From positions 1 to 64,000 of the forward strand of contig CAYGPJ010000021.1 of assembly GCA_964351865.1 (NCBI GenBank): 64,000 nt of DNA, written 5' to 3'. Below, piece after piece: positions 16,419 to 26,079 of the stretch (its first letter is position 1; each line of letters opens with the position of its first letter). Position numbers and translations under genes: made by a program. Below the pieces are notes generated by a model. That model saw nothing but the letters and a program-made list of their open reading frames with translations, did not search any database and was not told where the DNA came from. The stretch comes from JBCDJI01 sp964351865. GTDB lineage: Bacteria > Verrucomicrobiota > Verrucomicrobiia > Methylacidiphilales > JBCBYL01.

Positions 16419-16812
16419 TTATCTTATCGTCGGTGGCTATGCGGTCGGCTTTCACGGATTCCCTCGCTACACGGGGGACATCGATTTTTTTATCGCGATC
16501 AATGATTCTAATGCCCGGTCCATGATCAAGGTGTTCAACGAGTTTGGTTTTGGCGATATTGACATTGCAATAGAAGATTTCCTTCGCCGTGATTTCGTAG
16601 TGGAAATCGGCCGGGAACCACGGAAAATTCAAATTCTCACGGGTATCGACGGGGTATCCTTCGATGAATGCTCGCTGAATCGGGTCGAGGTCGATTACCA
16701 CGGGCAAACCATTCCCTTTATCGGAATACAGGATCTTATCCGAAACAAAGCCGCCTCCGGTCGAGCCAAAGATCTGATCGATCTCGAAGAGCTGCAAAAA
16801 CTGGGTGATTAG
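16357..16812 (+). CDS. Minimal nucleotidyltransferase, DUF6036-like
   Basis: A 151-residue Pol-beta-superfamily protein. The core motif is YLIVGGYAVGFHGFPRYTGD followed by IDFFI: the Gly-Gly hinge and the two Asp residues (GDIDFF) that bind metal and nucleotide. The C-terminal half (IPFIGIQDLIRNKAASGRAK, then DLIDLEELQ) is typical of DUF6036/AbiEii-like nucleotidyltransferases. Such proteins act as antitoxins or toxins that nucleotidylate a partner or RNA. The gene is bracketed by direct copies of a dispersed repeat and preceded by a small basic frame, which suggests a compact accessory module. Its partner and substrate are unproven. Confidence 0.78.
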   Translation: MEKLNQDFLAFIGLLERHQVDYLIVGGYAVGFHGFPRYTGDIDFFIAINDSNARSMIKVFNEFGFGDIDIAIEDFLRRDFVVEIGREPRKIQILTGIDGVSFDECSLNRVEVDYHGQTIPFIGIQDLIRNKAASGRAKDLIDLEELQKLGD

Positions 16813-16828
16813 CCGGTAGCTTTACGGG

Positions 16829-16930
16829 ATTTTTTACCGCAACTCCGAAAGTATTCGCGAGCAGGGTGACGCAAAGGCACGCAAAGCGGGAGCCGTTTTT
16901 TATTTACGGGAACTACGGGAACCTTTTCTA
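16829..16930 (+). repeat. Dispersed repeat, copy 3 (right flank)
   Basis: Contains TTTTTTACCGCAACTCCGAA, AGTATTCGCGAG, CACGCAAAGCGGGAGCCGTT and CGGGAACTACGGGAACCTTT. It is a direct repeat of 15991-16090 and a relative of 6541-6620. Located between the stop of the nucleotidyltransferase gene and the 3' end of mutS. No open frame. Confidence 0.6.
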
Positions 16931-16954
16931 ACCTTTCCCCGCCGTTCCCGTTGA

Positions 16955-19492
16955 CTACTTACCTTTGATTCCCGACTGCTTGAACAGATCCATCTGGGGA
17001 ATGGTCTTCTTTTTGGCGGTGGACTTGCGCTTGCGCTTTTTCGGGCGGTCGGGGTCGTTGCGGGAATGGGCGATCTGAGGCTGGCCGGTGGCGTCCAGTT
17101 CGTTTTCTTCCAGGTTGCGCAGGATTTCTTTGGCGCGGTCGAGCACGGACTTCGGCAGGCCGGCTAAACGGGCGACCTGGATGCCGTAGCTTTTGTCGGT
17201 GCCGCCCGCGACGATCTTGCGCAGGAAGATGACGCGATCGTGCCACTCGCGCACGGAGACGTTGTAGTTCTTCACCGCTTTGCAGATGACGGCGAGTTCG
17301 GTCAGTTCGTGGTAGTGGGTGGCAAAGAGGGTCTTGGCTTTGCACTGGGAGTGCAGGTGCTCGGCGACGGACCAGGCGATGCTGAGACCGTCGAAGGTGC
17401 TGGTGCCGCGCCCGATTTCATCGAGGATGACGAGGCTTTTCTGGGTGGCGTTGTTGAGGATATTCGCGGTTTCGTTCATTTCCACCATGAAGGTACTTTG
17501 TCCGCGCGACAGGTCATCGCTGGCACCGACGCGGGTGAAGATGCGATCCATCATCGGCACTTCCGCCGCCTCCGCCGGAACGAAGCTCCCGGTATGCGCC
17601 ATCAGCGCGATCAAGGCCACTTGCCGGATGTAGGTGCTTTTCCCGGCCATGTTGGGTCCGGTGATGACCATCAGGCGGCAGTCGTCATCGCTCATGTTGA
17701 GATCGTTCGGCACAAAGCGTTCGGCGTCTTCTAACTGTTCCAGCACCGGGTGCCGCCCCTCACTGACCCAGTAGCGGCCTTCCGGACGAATTTGCGGACG
17801 GCAGTATTGGCGCAGGCGGGCGGTGACAGCAAAGGAGGCCAGCACATCCAGCACGGCGATGGCGCGGGCGATCTGCTGGACTTTCTGGGTGTAGTTTACC
17901 ACTTCGGTGCGGAGTTGCACGAAGAGTTCGTATTCGAGTTTCTGCACCCGCTCTTCCGCCCCCAGAATCTTGGATTCCATTTCTTTCAGTTCGGGGGTGA
18001 TGTAGCGCTCGGCGTTGGTCAGGGTCTGCTTGCGGGTGTAGTCGTCCGGCACTTGATCCAGATTCGATTTGGTGATCTCGATGTAGTAGCCGAAGACTTG
18101 ATTGTAGCGCACTTTGAGCGACTTGATGCCGGTGCGTTCCTGCTCGCGGATCTGGAGGTCGGTGATCCATTTTTTACCCTCCCGGGTGGCCTGGCGCAGT
18201 TCGTCCACTTCGTCGAAGTAACCGTCTTTCAGGATGCCGCCATCTTTGAGCGAGATGGGCGGTTCTTCGATGATGGCGCGGTCGATCAGTTCCACCAACT
18301 CGGGCTGGGGTTCGATGGACTCGGCCAATTGGTCGGAGAGCGGAGTTTCGAGATCGGCGACTTGCTGCCGCAGGTCGGGGATCTGCTCGAGGGATTTACC
18401 GAGTGCCTGCATGTCGCGGGGATTGCCGGAGCCCTGAGAGAGACGACTGATGAGACGCTCGAGATCTTTGACTTGTTTGAGCCGGTCGCGAATGTCTTCC
18501 AGCGGGCCGATGTCTTCCAGAAAGCGGGCGACGACTTGCTGGCGCGCTTCGATGGCTTTGCAATCCCGCAGCGGCTGCAGCAGCCAGCGCCGCAATTCGC
18601 GACCGCCCATCGGGGTGACGGTTTCATCCAAGGCTTTGAGCAGGCTGGTATCGGAGGCGGAACTACCGAGGCTTCTGACCAGTTCCAGATTCCGCTGGGT
18701 GGCGGCATCCACTACCAGATGATCGGCGCCACTGTAGGGTAATAGGGCGCGCACGTGATCGACCGAGGCACGGAGTTGATTCGTCGCGTAATGGAGCAGT
18801 CCACCGGCAGCCGCAACGCCGAGGGTCATGTCCGAACAGCCAAAGCCGTCCAGTGATTGCACCGCAAAGTGTTCTTTCAGATGGGATTCGGCGTAGCCGG
18901 GCTCGAAGACCCAGTCGTCATAAGGGGCTTCAAAAATATTGCTGGCGGCTTCCACATCGGCGGGCAGGCCGGATTCCTCAGGGAATACCAGCTCGCGCAG
19001 ATGCAGGCGTAAGAGTTCATCTTCCCATTGCGAGGTTTCGGCAAACTCGGTCAGGCGGAATTCTCCGGTGGTGAGATCCAGATAGGAAAATCCGATCCGG
19101 CCCTGGTGATGCACCACGGCGGCGAGGAAGCGGTTTTCCTTGGGTTGGGTGAGTTCGAGGTGACTGGTATTGCCGGGGCTGAGGATCTGCTTCACCTCCC
19201 GCTCGACGATCTGGCCGGGCTTCGGTTCGGTAGTTTGCTCGCAGATGGCGACGCGGCGACCGGCTTCCACCAGCTTGCCGACATAGTTGTCGGCGGCATG
19301 ATACGGGACGCCGCACATAGGCACGCCGTTGCGCTTGGTCAGGGTGAGGCCGAGGATGTCGGAGGCGATGCGGGCATCGTCAAAAAACATTTCATAGAAG
19401 TCCCCGAGGCGGAATAGCAGCAGGGCCCCGGACGGGATCTCGTCCTTGATCTTGCGATACTGCTGCATCATCGGGGTTAACTTTTCCGCCAT
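16955..19492 (-). CDS. mutS: DNA mismatch repair protein MutS
   Basis: An 845-residue MutS. The N-terminal mismatch-binding domain has PMMQQYRKIKDEIPSGALLL and GDFYEMF, whose Phe-x-Glu stacks on the mispair. The core and clamp follow, then the ABC-type ATPase with Walker A MVITGPNMAGKSTYIRQVAL, a DDLSRGQSTFMVEMNETANI signature, Walker B LVILDEIGRGTSTFDG and FATHYHELTEL. The C-terminus is short and basic (KKRKRKSTAKKK) and ends PQMDLFKQSGIKGK. It recognises replication errors as a dimer and recruits MutL. Length is normal for MutS1. Transcribed alone on the minus strand. Confidence 0.97.
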   Translation of the reverse strand: MAEKLTPMMQQYRKIKDEIPSGALLLFRLGDFYEMFFDDARIASDILGLTLTKRNGVPMCGVPYHAADNYVGKLVEAGRRVAICEQTTEPKPGQIVEREVKQILSPGNTSHLELTQPKENRFLAAVVHHQGRIGFSYLDLTTGEFRLTEFAETSQWEDELLRLHLRELVFPEESGLPADVEAASNIFEAPYDDWVFEPGYAESHLKEHFAVQSLDGFGCSDMTLGVAAAGGLLHYATNQLRASVDHVRALLPYSGADHLVVDAATQRNLELVRSLGSSASDTSLLKALDETVTPMGGRELRRWLLQPLRDCKAIEARQQVVARFLEDIGPLEDIRDRLKQVKDLERLISRLSQGSGNPRDMQALGKSLEQIPDLRQQVADLETPLSDQLAESIEPQPELVELIDRAIIEEPPISLKDGGILKDGYFDEVDELRQATREGKKWITDLQIREQERTGIKSLKVRYNQVFGYYIEITKSNLDQVPDDYTRKQTLTNAERYITPELKEMESKILGAEERVQKLEYELFVQLRTEVVNYTQKVQQIARAIAVLDVLASFAVTARLRQYCRPQIRPEGRYWVSEGRHPVLEQLEDAERFVPNDLNMSDDDCRLMVITGPNMAGKSTYIRQVALIALMAHTGSFVPAEAAEVPMMDRIFTRVGASDDLSRGQSTFMVEMNETANILNNATQKSLVILDEIGRGTSTFDGLSIAWSVAEHLHSQCKAKTLFATHYHELTELAVICKAVKNYNVSVREWHDRVIFLRKIVAGGTDKSYGIQVARLAGLPKSVLDRAKEILRNLEENELDATGQPQIAHSRNDPDRPKKRKRKSTAKKKTIPQMDLFKQSGIKGK

Positions 19493-19675
19493 AAGGAAGC
19501 CAGCGTAGGTAATACCAGTATTATTTCCAGCTGGAAACCGGACAATTTATACATAAATAACATGCTGGCAATTTGTGAAACATCACGGTAGGAATGGATT
19601 CATTGCAATGATGGTTGAACCGCACAATACAGTATGCCTGTCTGACTCACACTCTGTTATGATTTACCGCGATTT

Positions 19676-21328
19676 ATGAAAAAGGAACGTTTTCCTGCCA
19701 AACCCCTCAGCATCCTTTTTATTCATGCCAAGGAAGAACTGGCTGAAAAGCTGGTCGACTATCTGAAAACCTCCCGGTCGCGCACTTTCGACGTGACGCG
19801 TGCGCGCACGCTCGAAGAGGGAATTCAATTATTAGGACGCCACCATTATGATGCCATCCTGATGGATCTGGACCTGCCGGATCAGCAGGGAATCGAATGT
19901 TTTGATCAAATCCACAAAATGGCTCCCTCTACGCCTTCAGTCATTCTGGTCGCGACGGAATTCGAAGACACGGCATTAGAGGCGGTTCAGTCTGGTGCTC
20001 AGGAATATGTGATCGCTACGCTCACAACGCAACGCGCCTTGGTGCGTGCCGTGATGTATGCCATCACCAAAGTGCAGGACTCACGGGCGCTGGCGCTCCA
20101 GCGACAGTTGCTGGATAACCTGATGCAGAACACGCCGGATCGGATTTTCTTCAAAGACAAGGACAGCAAATTCATCCGCATCAGCCGAGCCACTACGGAG
20201 CACTTCGGCCTCGTCAACCCGGACAAGGCTATCGGTAAAACCGATTTTGATTTCTTCACTACCGAACATGCCCAGCAGGCTTTCGAAGATGAACAGGAAA
20301 TCCTAAAAGGCGGCACCCCGATTATCGGAAAAATCGAAAAAGAAACCTTCGAGGACAAATCAAAACCCGTGCACTGGGCCCTGACGACCAAGATGCCACT
20401 ACTGGACGAAGACGGTGAAGTCATCGGCACGTTCGGGATTTCCCGAGACTTTACCAACCAGAAAAAGATGGAAGATCAGCTCGAATTCGAGCGTAACCGT
20501 CTGAATGAACTGAGCGAAGAATTACGTGAGCAAAATGCCATCATGGAAGACGACATGAACATGGCGCGCGAGGTTCAACAAGCCTTGATCCCCCAAGAAT
20601 ACCGCACACTCAAAGGTGGCGATTTCGGCGATTTTAATATCCACCCCTACTACCTGCCTGCCACTTCGGTCGGTGGTGATTTTGTTTATTTTGTTCCGAT
20701 TGATAGAGATCGCCTCGGTGTTTTTATCTGCGATGTCATGGGCCACGGACTGCGCGCCTCGATGATCACCGCGGTGTTGCGTGGATTACTGGAAGAACTG
20801 GTTCGCGATACCCCTGATCCGGGCGACTTCATGACGGAACTGAATCGCCTGCTGTGCAAAATCCTGAAATCTTCCAATACCGTCAACCTGATCTCCGCCT
20901 ACTATCTGCTGCTCGACCGCAACAGCCGTGAAGTCCGGGTCAGTAATGCCGGACACCCCAAGCCGCTCCGGATCAACCGCAGAACGAAGGAAGTCACTAT
21001 CTTCTCCTCCAATGATAATGATCGTTTTCCTGCACTTGGCATCGATGCGGACACTAACTACCACACTGGTCTGGGTGAACTTTCCCCGGAAGAAACCATT
21101 CTGCTCTACACTGACGGGTTGATCGAAGCCGGCACAGATGAGGCACTCTGGGAAATTGAAGGGTTGATTAATTCCGTTAAAGCTAAAGCCCACCTCCCAG
21201 CCTCACCGCTCTTTAAGCACATCATCAATGATGCCAGAGCCTTCAACCAGTCGCCGGAATTTGATGATGACATCTGCATGGTCGCCGTAGAGCGCACTAC
21301 GATCATGCCTGACAAGCCCATCTCATAA
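19676..21328 (+). CDS. REC-PAS-SpoIIE phosphatase, RsbU-like
   Basis: A 550-residue signalling protein. An N-terminal receiver-like domain (residues 10-130) has YDAILMDLDLPDQQG, with Asp64 the likely phosphoacceptor. A PAS domain (about 145-265: LLDNLMQNTPDRIFFKDKDS, then TFGISRDFTN) follows, then a coiled linker. The C-terminal PP2C/SpoIIE domain (about 300-545) has AREVQQALIPQEY, TSVGGDFVYFVPI, GVFICDVMGHGLRASMIT and the late EFDDDICMVAVE acidic site. Such proteins dephosphorylate an STAS anti-anti-sigma factor under control of the receiver. No STAS or anti-sigma gene is seen nearby, so the target is unknown. Confidence 0.9.
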   Translation: MKKERFPAKPLSILFIHAKEELAEKLVDYLKTSRSRTFDVTRARTLEEGIQLLGRHHYDAILMDLDLPDQQGIECFDQIHKMAPSTPSVILVATEFEDTALEAVQSGAQEYVIATLTTQRALVRAVMYAITKVQDSRALALQRQLLDNLMQNTPDRIFFKDKDSKFIRISRATTEHFGLVNPDKAIGKTDFDFFTTEHAQQAFEDEQEILKGGTPIIGKIEKETFEDKSKPVHWALTTKMPLLDEDGEVIGTFGISRDFTNQKKMEDQLEFERNRLNELSEELREQNAIMEDDMNMAREVQQALIPQEYRTLKGGDFGDFNIHPYYLPATSVGGDFVYFVPIDRDRLGVFICDVMGHGLRASMITAVLRGLLEELVRDTPDPGDFMTELNRLLCKILKSSNTVNLISAYYLLLDRNSREVRVSNAGHPKPLRINRRTKEVTIFSSNDNDRFPALGIDADTNYHTGLGELSPEETILLYTDGLIEAGTDEALWEIEGLINSVKAKAHLPASPLFKHIINDARAFNQSPEFDDDICMVAVERTTIMPDKPIS

Positions 21329-21419
21329 CCGATTAAATCGTTTTTCACCCACTTGTTGATCCGGAAGTATTTGATTATCAGCTTGAATCACAGCCCTTGC
21401 ACCATAACCTGAAAATCGC

Positions 21420-22736
21420 ATGAGCCCAATCGGAACAGACATTCTTGCCGGAGCTTCACTCTTCGTCCCCCCCGAACCAGAATCTCTGGAAACCATCGAT
21501 ATTGATATCACGACCATTGAGGGTCTGGTGCTCAAAACCCTTGCGACGCGCAGTTCCATGATTGCCGGTGATCTGGCAAAATATCTGGCACTGCCTTATT
21601 TCAATATTGTTGAACCCGTGGTGGAACAGCTCCGCCAGAACCGCCTGATCGAAGTCTCGCACGGAGACCTGCAGGCGATTTCCTATACCTTAAGCATCTC
21701 AGATGCCGGACGTGCACGTGCAAATCAATACTTTGAACAGTCCGCCTACACCGGACCGGCTCCGGTATCCATCAATACCTATAACGCTGCTATCGGTACC
21801 CAGACCATTCGTAATATTCAGGTGAATGCGCGTAAGCTCAACGATGCTTTCAATGACCTGTTGTTCGATAAAGAAATTCTGCAGCAGGTAGGACCGGCCG
21901 TGAACTCCGGACAGTCTATCTTTCTCTACGGCCCTCCGGGCAACGGTAAAACCTCCATCTCTGAGCGCATCGTGAAAGCCTTCGGTGGGAATATCTTCAT
22001 TCCATACTGTATTGAAGTCAGCGGTGCCATCGTCCGGTTGTTCGACGATTACAACCACAATCCCATTACCGACCCGACCAAAGACGCCCGCCTCAATCAG
22101 AAATATGATCAGCGCTGGCGTCTCATTTCACGTCCGGTGATTATCGTCGGGGGTGAGTTGACCATGGCCTCACTGGATCTAATCTGGAGTGAAGAATCCC
22201 GCTTTTATGAAGCTCCCTTCCAAATGAAAGCCAACGGCGGCGCATTCATGATCGATGACTTTGGCCGTCAACGCATGGATCCGAAGGAGCTTTTAAACCG
22301 GTGGATCGTTCCCTTGGAAAAGAAAGTGGATTACCTCACGCTGCATACGGGGGTGAAGATGGAGATTCCATTCGATCAGTTGATCATTATTTCCACCAAC
22401 CTCGATCCGAAAGACCTGGTGGATGAAGCGTTCCTGCGTCGTATTCGCTACAAGATCCCGATCAACAATCCCTCCGAGGAAAATTTCAAGGGCATCTGGA
22501 AAATTATGAGCGATGTCAAAGGCTTCCCTTACAGTGACGAAGTCGTGGACTACTTCGTCCAGAAACATATGCAACCGCATGGTCGCCCCTTCCGTGGCTG
22601 TCTGCCGCGTGACATTCTGGAACTGGTAGGTGATTCCTGCCGTTTTCAACAGATTGCACTGACGATCACGCCGGAATTGCTGGATGCGGCTGCCGATGCC
22701 TACTTCGTTGACCTCGAAGACAAGCTGACTCCCTAG
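21420..22736 (+). CDS. AAA ATPase with N-terminal winged-helix-like region
   Basis: A 438-residue ATPase. Residues 25-110 look like a winged-helix-type region (LVLKTLATRSSMIAGDLAKY, VEQLRQNRLIEVS). Walker A is FLYGPPGNGKTSISERIV (about residues 168-185), Walker B is GGAFMIDDFGRQRMDP, and sensor-like QLIIISTNLDPKDLVDEAFL leads to an arginine-rich RRIRYKI. This resembles AAA ATPases often annotated only as 'ATP-binding protein' beside signalling or secretion genes. It follows the RsbU-like phosphatase by 91 bp on the same strand and could be co-expressed. No substrate domain or membrane segment is visible. The cellular role cannot be assigned. Confidence 0.82.
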   Translation: MSPIGTDILAGASLFVPPEPESLETIDIDITTIEGLVLKTLATRSSMIAGDLAKYLALPYFNIVEPVVEQLRQNRLIEVSHGDLQAISYTLSISDAGRARANQYFEQSAYTGPAPVSINTYNAAIGTQTIRNIQVNARKLNDAFNDLLFDKEILQQVGPAVNSGQSIFLYGPPGNGKTSISERIVKAFGGNIFIPYCIEVSGAIVRLFDDYNHNPITDPTKDARLNQKYDQRWRLISRPVIIVGGELTMASLDLIWSEESRFYEAPFQMKANGGAFMIDDFGRQRMDPKELLNRWIVPLEKKVDYLTLHTGVKMEIPFDQLIIISTNLDPKDLVDEAFLRRIRYKIPINNPSEENFKGIWKIMSDVKGFPYSDEVVDYFVQKHMQPHGRPFRGCLPRDILELVGDSCRFQQIALTITPELLDAAADAYFVDLEDKLTP

Positions 22737-22833
22737 CTACTCCGGCCTGTATCACACTATATCAATGCCCGTTTTTGGAAAAAGCAATGGCGGAATTAAA
22801 TTGCCAGCACTAAGTTATCAATAAAAATAAGCT

Positions 22834-24459
22834 ATGCAGGTGAATCCGTGGAATGACTTGGGTGACCCCACCGGGCCTGTTCGGGTTCAATCAGAACGGC
22901 AGAGTGTGGACCACGGCATTTTGCTGCAGCGCCTCAAGTTCCTTTCCCACGACATCGACGGTGCCCCCCTCTGGGTTTGTGCCCTCTACGGCCGGCCTGC
23001 CTCCTGCCCCGAACCCGTGCCCGGTCTACTCCATATTCACGGTGGTCATCAGACTGTCAGCATCGAGGAAGTCCGATATTTTGCAGCCCGTGGATACGCG
23101 GTTCTGAGCTTTGACTGGCTGGGGCCCACCCGCACCCGTTCCGAAAAATTCACCACCGTCTTTCCGGAACACATTCCTGACATCAGAAATCGGAACGTTC
23201 CCCCGGAACACGCCCGTGTGCGGCACGTTACCTGGGCGGCCCGACGTGCTCTCACCTTTCTGCAACAACAGCCCGAGGTGGATGCCGCACGCCTTGGGGT
23301 TTACGGGATCAGTTGGGGCGGACTGATCACCTGGCTGGTGAATGGAACCGACGATCGTGTTCAGGCCGCGATTCCTCTCTACGGATGCGGCGTGCATGAT
23401 CCTCTCAATGATCACCGTGAATGGGATGAGCGCTATCAACCGGCACGATACGCCGGAACCCAACACGGTGACGTGCTGCATCTCAACGGTTCGAATGATT
23501 TCTTCGGCCGCTGGGAAAATCTGGAATCTTTCTGGGATGATATGCCCGAGACCATAGAAAAACGCCTCGCCTTTTCTCCCAACGAGGATCACGGCATTGA
23601 AAATAAACTCAAAATCACCGCACACCGCTGGTTTGACTGGAAACTCAAAAATAGCAAACCGCTGCCCAAGGCTCCTGAACTGGAATTAGAGCTCGAAGAC
23701 GGCGGCTTGTGGTGTGAGGTTTTTGCTCCCGATGCGGCTCAGATTCGAATCTATTACGCCGTCACTGCCGACGGAACCCGTCCGAATACCTATTGGTATA
23801 GCGGCCCGTGGGGACCGGCGCATAAAGACTTCTTTTCCGCTAAATGGCGACTACCCATCGGCTCCAGGCGGGCATCCATTTATGCCGAAGCCAATTATGA
23901 AGACGGCACCTCACTTTCCACCTTGCCGCAGGATCTCTTTGAAAAAGTCGGAACCATCGCACTGGATTCCGTGGACGAATCCATCTGGTACCATCCGCAA
24001 ATGGGTAAAATTCCATTTTATACCCGTTGGACTTTCCGCGGCGGGGGACTGGTGCCGGGCAAAGGTTTTATGCGCGCTCGCAAAAGCCTCGCCGACGGAC
24101 GACTCTGCCTGGTGCAGGACCACTATGACGGGAAAAACGGTTTCGAAGCGATTCTGCGTCGCCCCGCCTGCCCCGTGGTCGGCCGAGGTGAAGGTCAAGT
24201 GCTAGCGCTTGAATGCTATTGTCCCACCGCAGCCACGCTGACACTGACCGGGTCAGCGGCCACCGGCCACCGCTCATTCGATGAACAGAAACTGGGCTCG
24301 CTCAGCCTGAAGATTCAGGCCGACTCGAAATGGCAAACGATCAAGATTAAGCCTTCCGACTGGAAGTCTTTTAACTTTCGCCAACTGCGCCAACTGATGA
24401 TTCAACTGCAGTCAGAAATTTCCTCGCCCGTGGAAATTGGCCGGATCTTTACCGAGTAA
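22834..24459 (+). CDS. Alpha/beta-hydrolase, acetylxylan-esterase-like
   Basis: A 541-residue protein. The N-terminal 270 residues form an alpha/beta-hydrolase of the AXE1/DLH type: LLHIHGGHQTVSIEEV gives the oxyanion hole region; the nucleophile elbow is VYGISWGGLITW (Ser160); NEDHGIENK supplies the likely catalytic His. The C-terminal half (from about residue 280) is beta-rich, with WTFRGGGLVPGKGFMRARKS and a terminal region that resembles a carbohydrate-binding module. No signal peptide is seen, so it may act inside the cell. Likely removes acetyl or other ester groups from sugars or glycans; the exact ester is unknown. Confidence 0.75.
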   Translation: MQVNPWNDLGDPTGPVRVQSERQSVDHGILLQRLKFLSHDIDGAPLWVCALYGRPASCPEPVPGLLHIHGGHQTVSIEEVRYFAARGYAVLSFDWLGPTRTRSEKFTTVFPEHIPDIRNRNVPPEHARVRHVTWAARRALTFLQQQPEVDAARLGVYGISWGGLITWLVNGTDDRVQAAIPLYGCGVHDPLNDHREWDERYQPARYAGTQHGDVLHLNGSNDFFGRWENLESFWDDMPETIEKRLAFSPNEDHGIENKLKITAHRWFDWKLKNSKPLPKAPELELELEDGGLWCEVFAPDAAQIRIYYAVTADGTRPNTYWYSGPWGPAHKDFFSAKWRLPIGSRRASIYAEANYEDGTSLSTLPQDLFEKVGTIALDSVDESIWYHPQMGKIPFYTRWTFRGGGLVPGKGFMRARKSLADGRLCLVQDHYDGKNGFEAILRRPACPVVGRGEGQVLALECYCPTAATLTLTGSAATGHRSFDEQKLGSLSLKIQADSKWQTIKIKPSDWKSFNFRQLRQLMIQLQSEISSPVEIGRIFTE

Positions 24460-24852
24460 GTTCGAATTAAAATGATTTGCCCGACAGTATGAGTTAAAAC
24501 CAAACGGTACCGATGAAATTGGAGTAGTTTTATCCATAATGGATTGTGCGGGTTAGAGCGTTTTCGAGTCATGTTCTCACACTGATTCAGGTGGCCCACG
24601 ATAGGGGACGGAGTAATATTTTCCGTGCAAGCGGTATTGGTCCCTTGAAAAACAGAATGGCAGGAAAAAATTACTCCGTCCCCTATCGTTCAACGCTTTA
24701 ATGTAACGGGAGTCTCAGCCGCTCTGTCACGCCGAGGGAAGAAAGCTGCCAAGCGGCTGGGGACAGCCGCTGCTACAACTATCGTACCCACGCAAGTTGC
24801 CTACAACTACATTTGCTTACTCAAATGGATTTGGTATCATCGGTTTGAAACC
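24460..24852. other. Intergenic holding repeat copy B and a short hairpin
   Basis: About 390 bp with no gene. Repeat copy B occupies 24560-24700. At 24752-24771 is the palindrome AGCGGCTG-GGGA-CAGCCGCT. No T-run follows it in either direction. The convergent genes on both sides could share a transcript end here. Confidence 0.5.
24560..24700 (-). repeat. Terminal-inverted-repeat element, copy B
   Basis: The inner arms CGATAGGGGACGGAGTAAT (from 24599) and ATTACTCCGTCCCCTATCG enclose sequence that, read on the minus strand, matches copy A (10783-10920), including TTTTTTCCTGCCA, CTGTTTTT, GCTTGCACGGA and the outer GTGAGAACATGACTCGAAAAC. The two copies are in opposite orientation about 13.6 kb apart. 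No coding capacity. Confidence 0.75.
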
Positions 24853-26079
24853 TCATTTCACCGCTGCCATACCAGCCAGGAAACCAGTGGTCCATGCCGC
24901 TTGAAAATTAAATCCCCCAGTCACCCCATCGATATCCAGAATCTCTCCAGCAAAATATAGTCCGGGACAACATTTACTTTCCATCGTCCGGAAATCCACT
25001 TCTTTAGTCGGCACGCCACCACAGGTCACGAATTCGTCTTTGTTGATACTTTTGCCCTGAATCTGAAAACGACCTCGCTGCAACTGACTGACCAGCGACT
25101 CTTTTTCACTGTTCTTTAATTCCAGCCATTTACGTTCCGACGGGATACCGGACGCCTCGACCAAACGCTCCCATAATCGCATCGTAGTCCCGAACAGGGC
25201 TCGGTTTTTGATCAATTTCTTCCCGTTGTCGTTTCGCTGTTGCTGCAGCGTATCGATCACCTGCTGCTCGGCCACTCCACCGGTCCAGTCCACCAGAATC
25301 TCCCCCGTGTAATCTGCTTCAGCAAAATCCCGTGCCGCCCAAGCAGATAATTTCAATACTGCGGGCCCGCTAAATCCCTCATGCGTGATCAGCAGTGGCC
25401 CCGACTGAATATATTTTTCGCGCGTGCCTGAATACGTTACCATGACTGATTCTTTGGACACACCGGCCATCCCCTCCAGTCGATGATCTTTCGTTCGCAA
25501 ACTAAAGAGTGATGGCACCGCTGGAATCGGGTGATGCCCCAGAGCTTCGGCCAGCTTGGCCACTTTCCCGGCACGAGTCCCCCCCGCGGCCAGCACCAGT
25601 CGATCCGCTTGCAGGCTACCACCATCGGAAAGGATTAGATTAAACCCTGAGCCTCCAACCAATCGCTGCACTTCCAACACCCCGCATTTTCGCCGGGTTT
25701 CCACCCCCGCCGCTTTGGCTGCCCGCAACAGACAATCCACGATCGTCTGGGAATCATCGCTGACGGGAAACATGCGGCCATCCGCTTCCACCTTCAGCTT
25801 CACTCCGTGCGCTTCAAACCATGCAATGGTGTCCGCCGGTTGCCAGCGATGAAAGGGCCCAATCAGTTCTTTGTGTCCGCGCGGATAAAACGACACTAAC
25901 CGCTTCGGATCCAGACAATCATGCGTCACATTACAACGGCCACCCCCGGATATACTGACTTTGTGAAGCACGCGATCCGACTGCTCCAAAATAATGACCC
26001 GCGCAGTGGGAGCCGCCGCAGCCGCCGTAATCGCCGCAAAATACCCGGCGGCGCCCCCCCCGACCACCACCAGATTCAC
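24853..26079 (-). CDS. HI0933-family FAD-dependent oxidoreductase
   Basis: A 408-residue flavoprotein. The N-terminal dinucleotide fold is NLVVVGGGAAGYFAAITAAA; then come SGGGRCNVTHDCLDPKRLVSF and EADGRMFPVSDDSQTIVDC, typical of HI0933/YhiN/BaiN proteins; the C-terminus closes with GLYFAGEILDIDGVTGGFNF plus QAAWTTGFLAG. Members bind FAD tightly, but their physiological reaction is unclear (some reduce steroid-like compounds; others are called aminoacetone oxidase). The start is GTG at 26079, overlapping the miaA stop by one base, so it is the last gene of the hisA-uvrD-miaA run. No signal peptide. Confidence 0.88.
   Translation of the reverse strand: MNLVVVGGGAAGYFAAITAAAAAPTARVIILEQSDRVLHKVSISGGGRCNVTHDCLDPKRLVSFYPRGHKELIGPFHRWQPADTIAWFEAHGVKLKVEADGRMFPVSDDSQTIVDCLLRAAKAAGVETRRKCGVLEVQRLVGGSGFNLILSDGGSLQADRLVLAAGGTRAGKVAKLAEALGHHPIPAVPSLFSLRTKDHRLEGMAGVSKESVMVTYSGTREKYIQSGPLLITHEGFSGPAVLKLSAWAARDFAEADYTGEILVDWTGGVAEQQVIDTLQQQRNDNGKKLIKNRALFGTTMRLWERLVEASGIPSERKWLELKNSEKESLVSQLQRGRFQIQGKSINKDEFVTCGGVPTKEVDFRTMESKCCPGLYFAGEILDIDGVTGGFNFQAAWTTGFLAGMAAVK

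Noticed and set aside
17240..18742. Long plus-strand frames opposite mutS
   Set aside because: Antisense shadows of mutS codon bias; no family motifs or ribosome sites.
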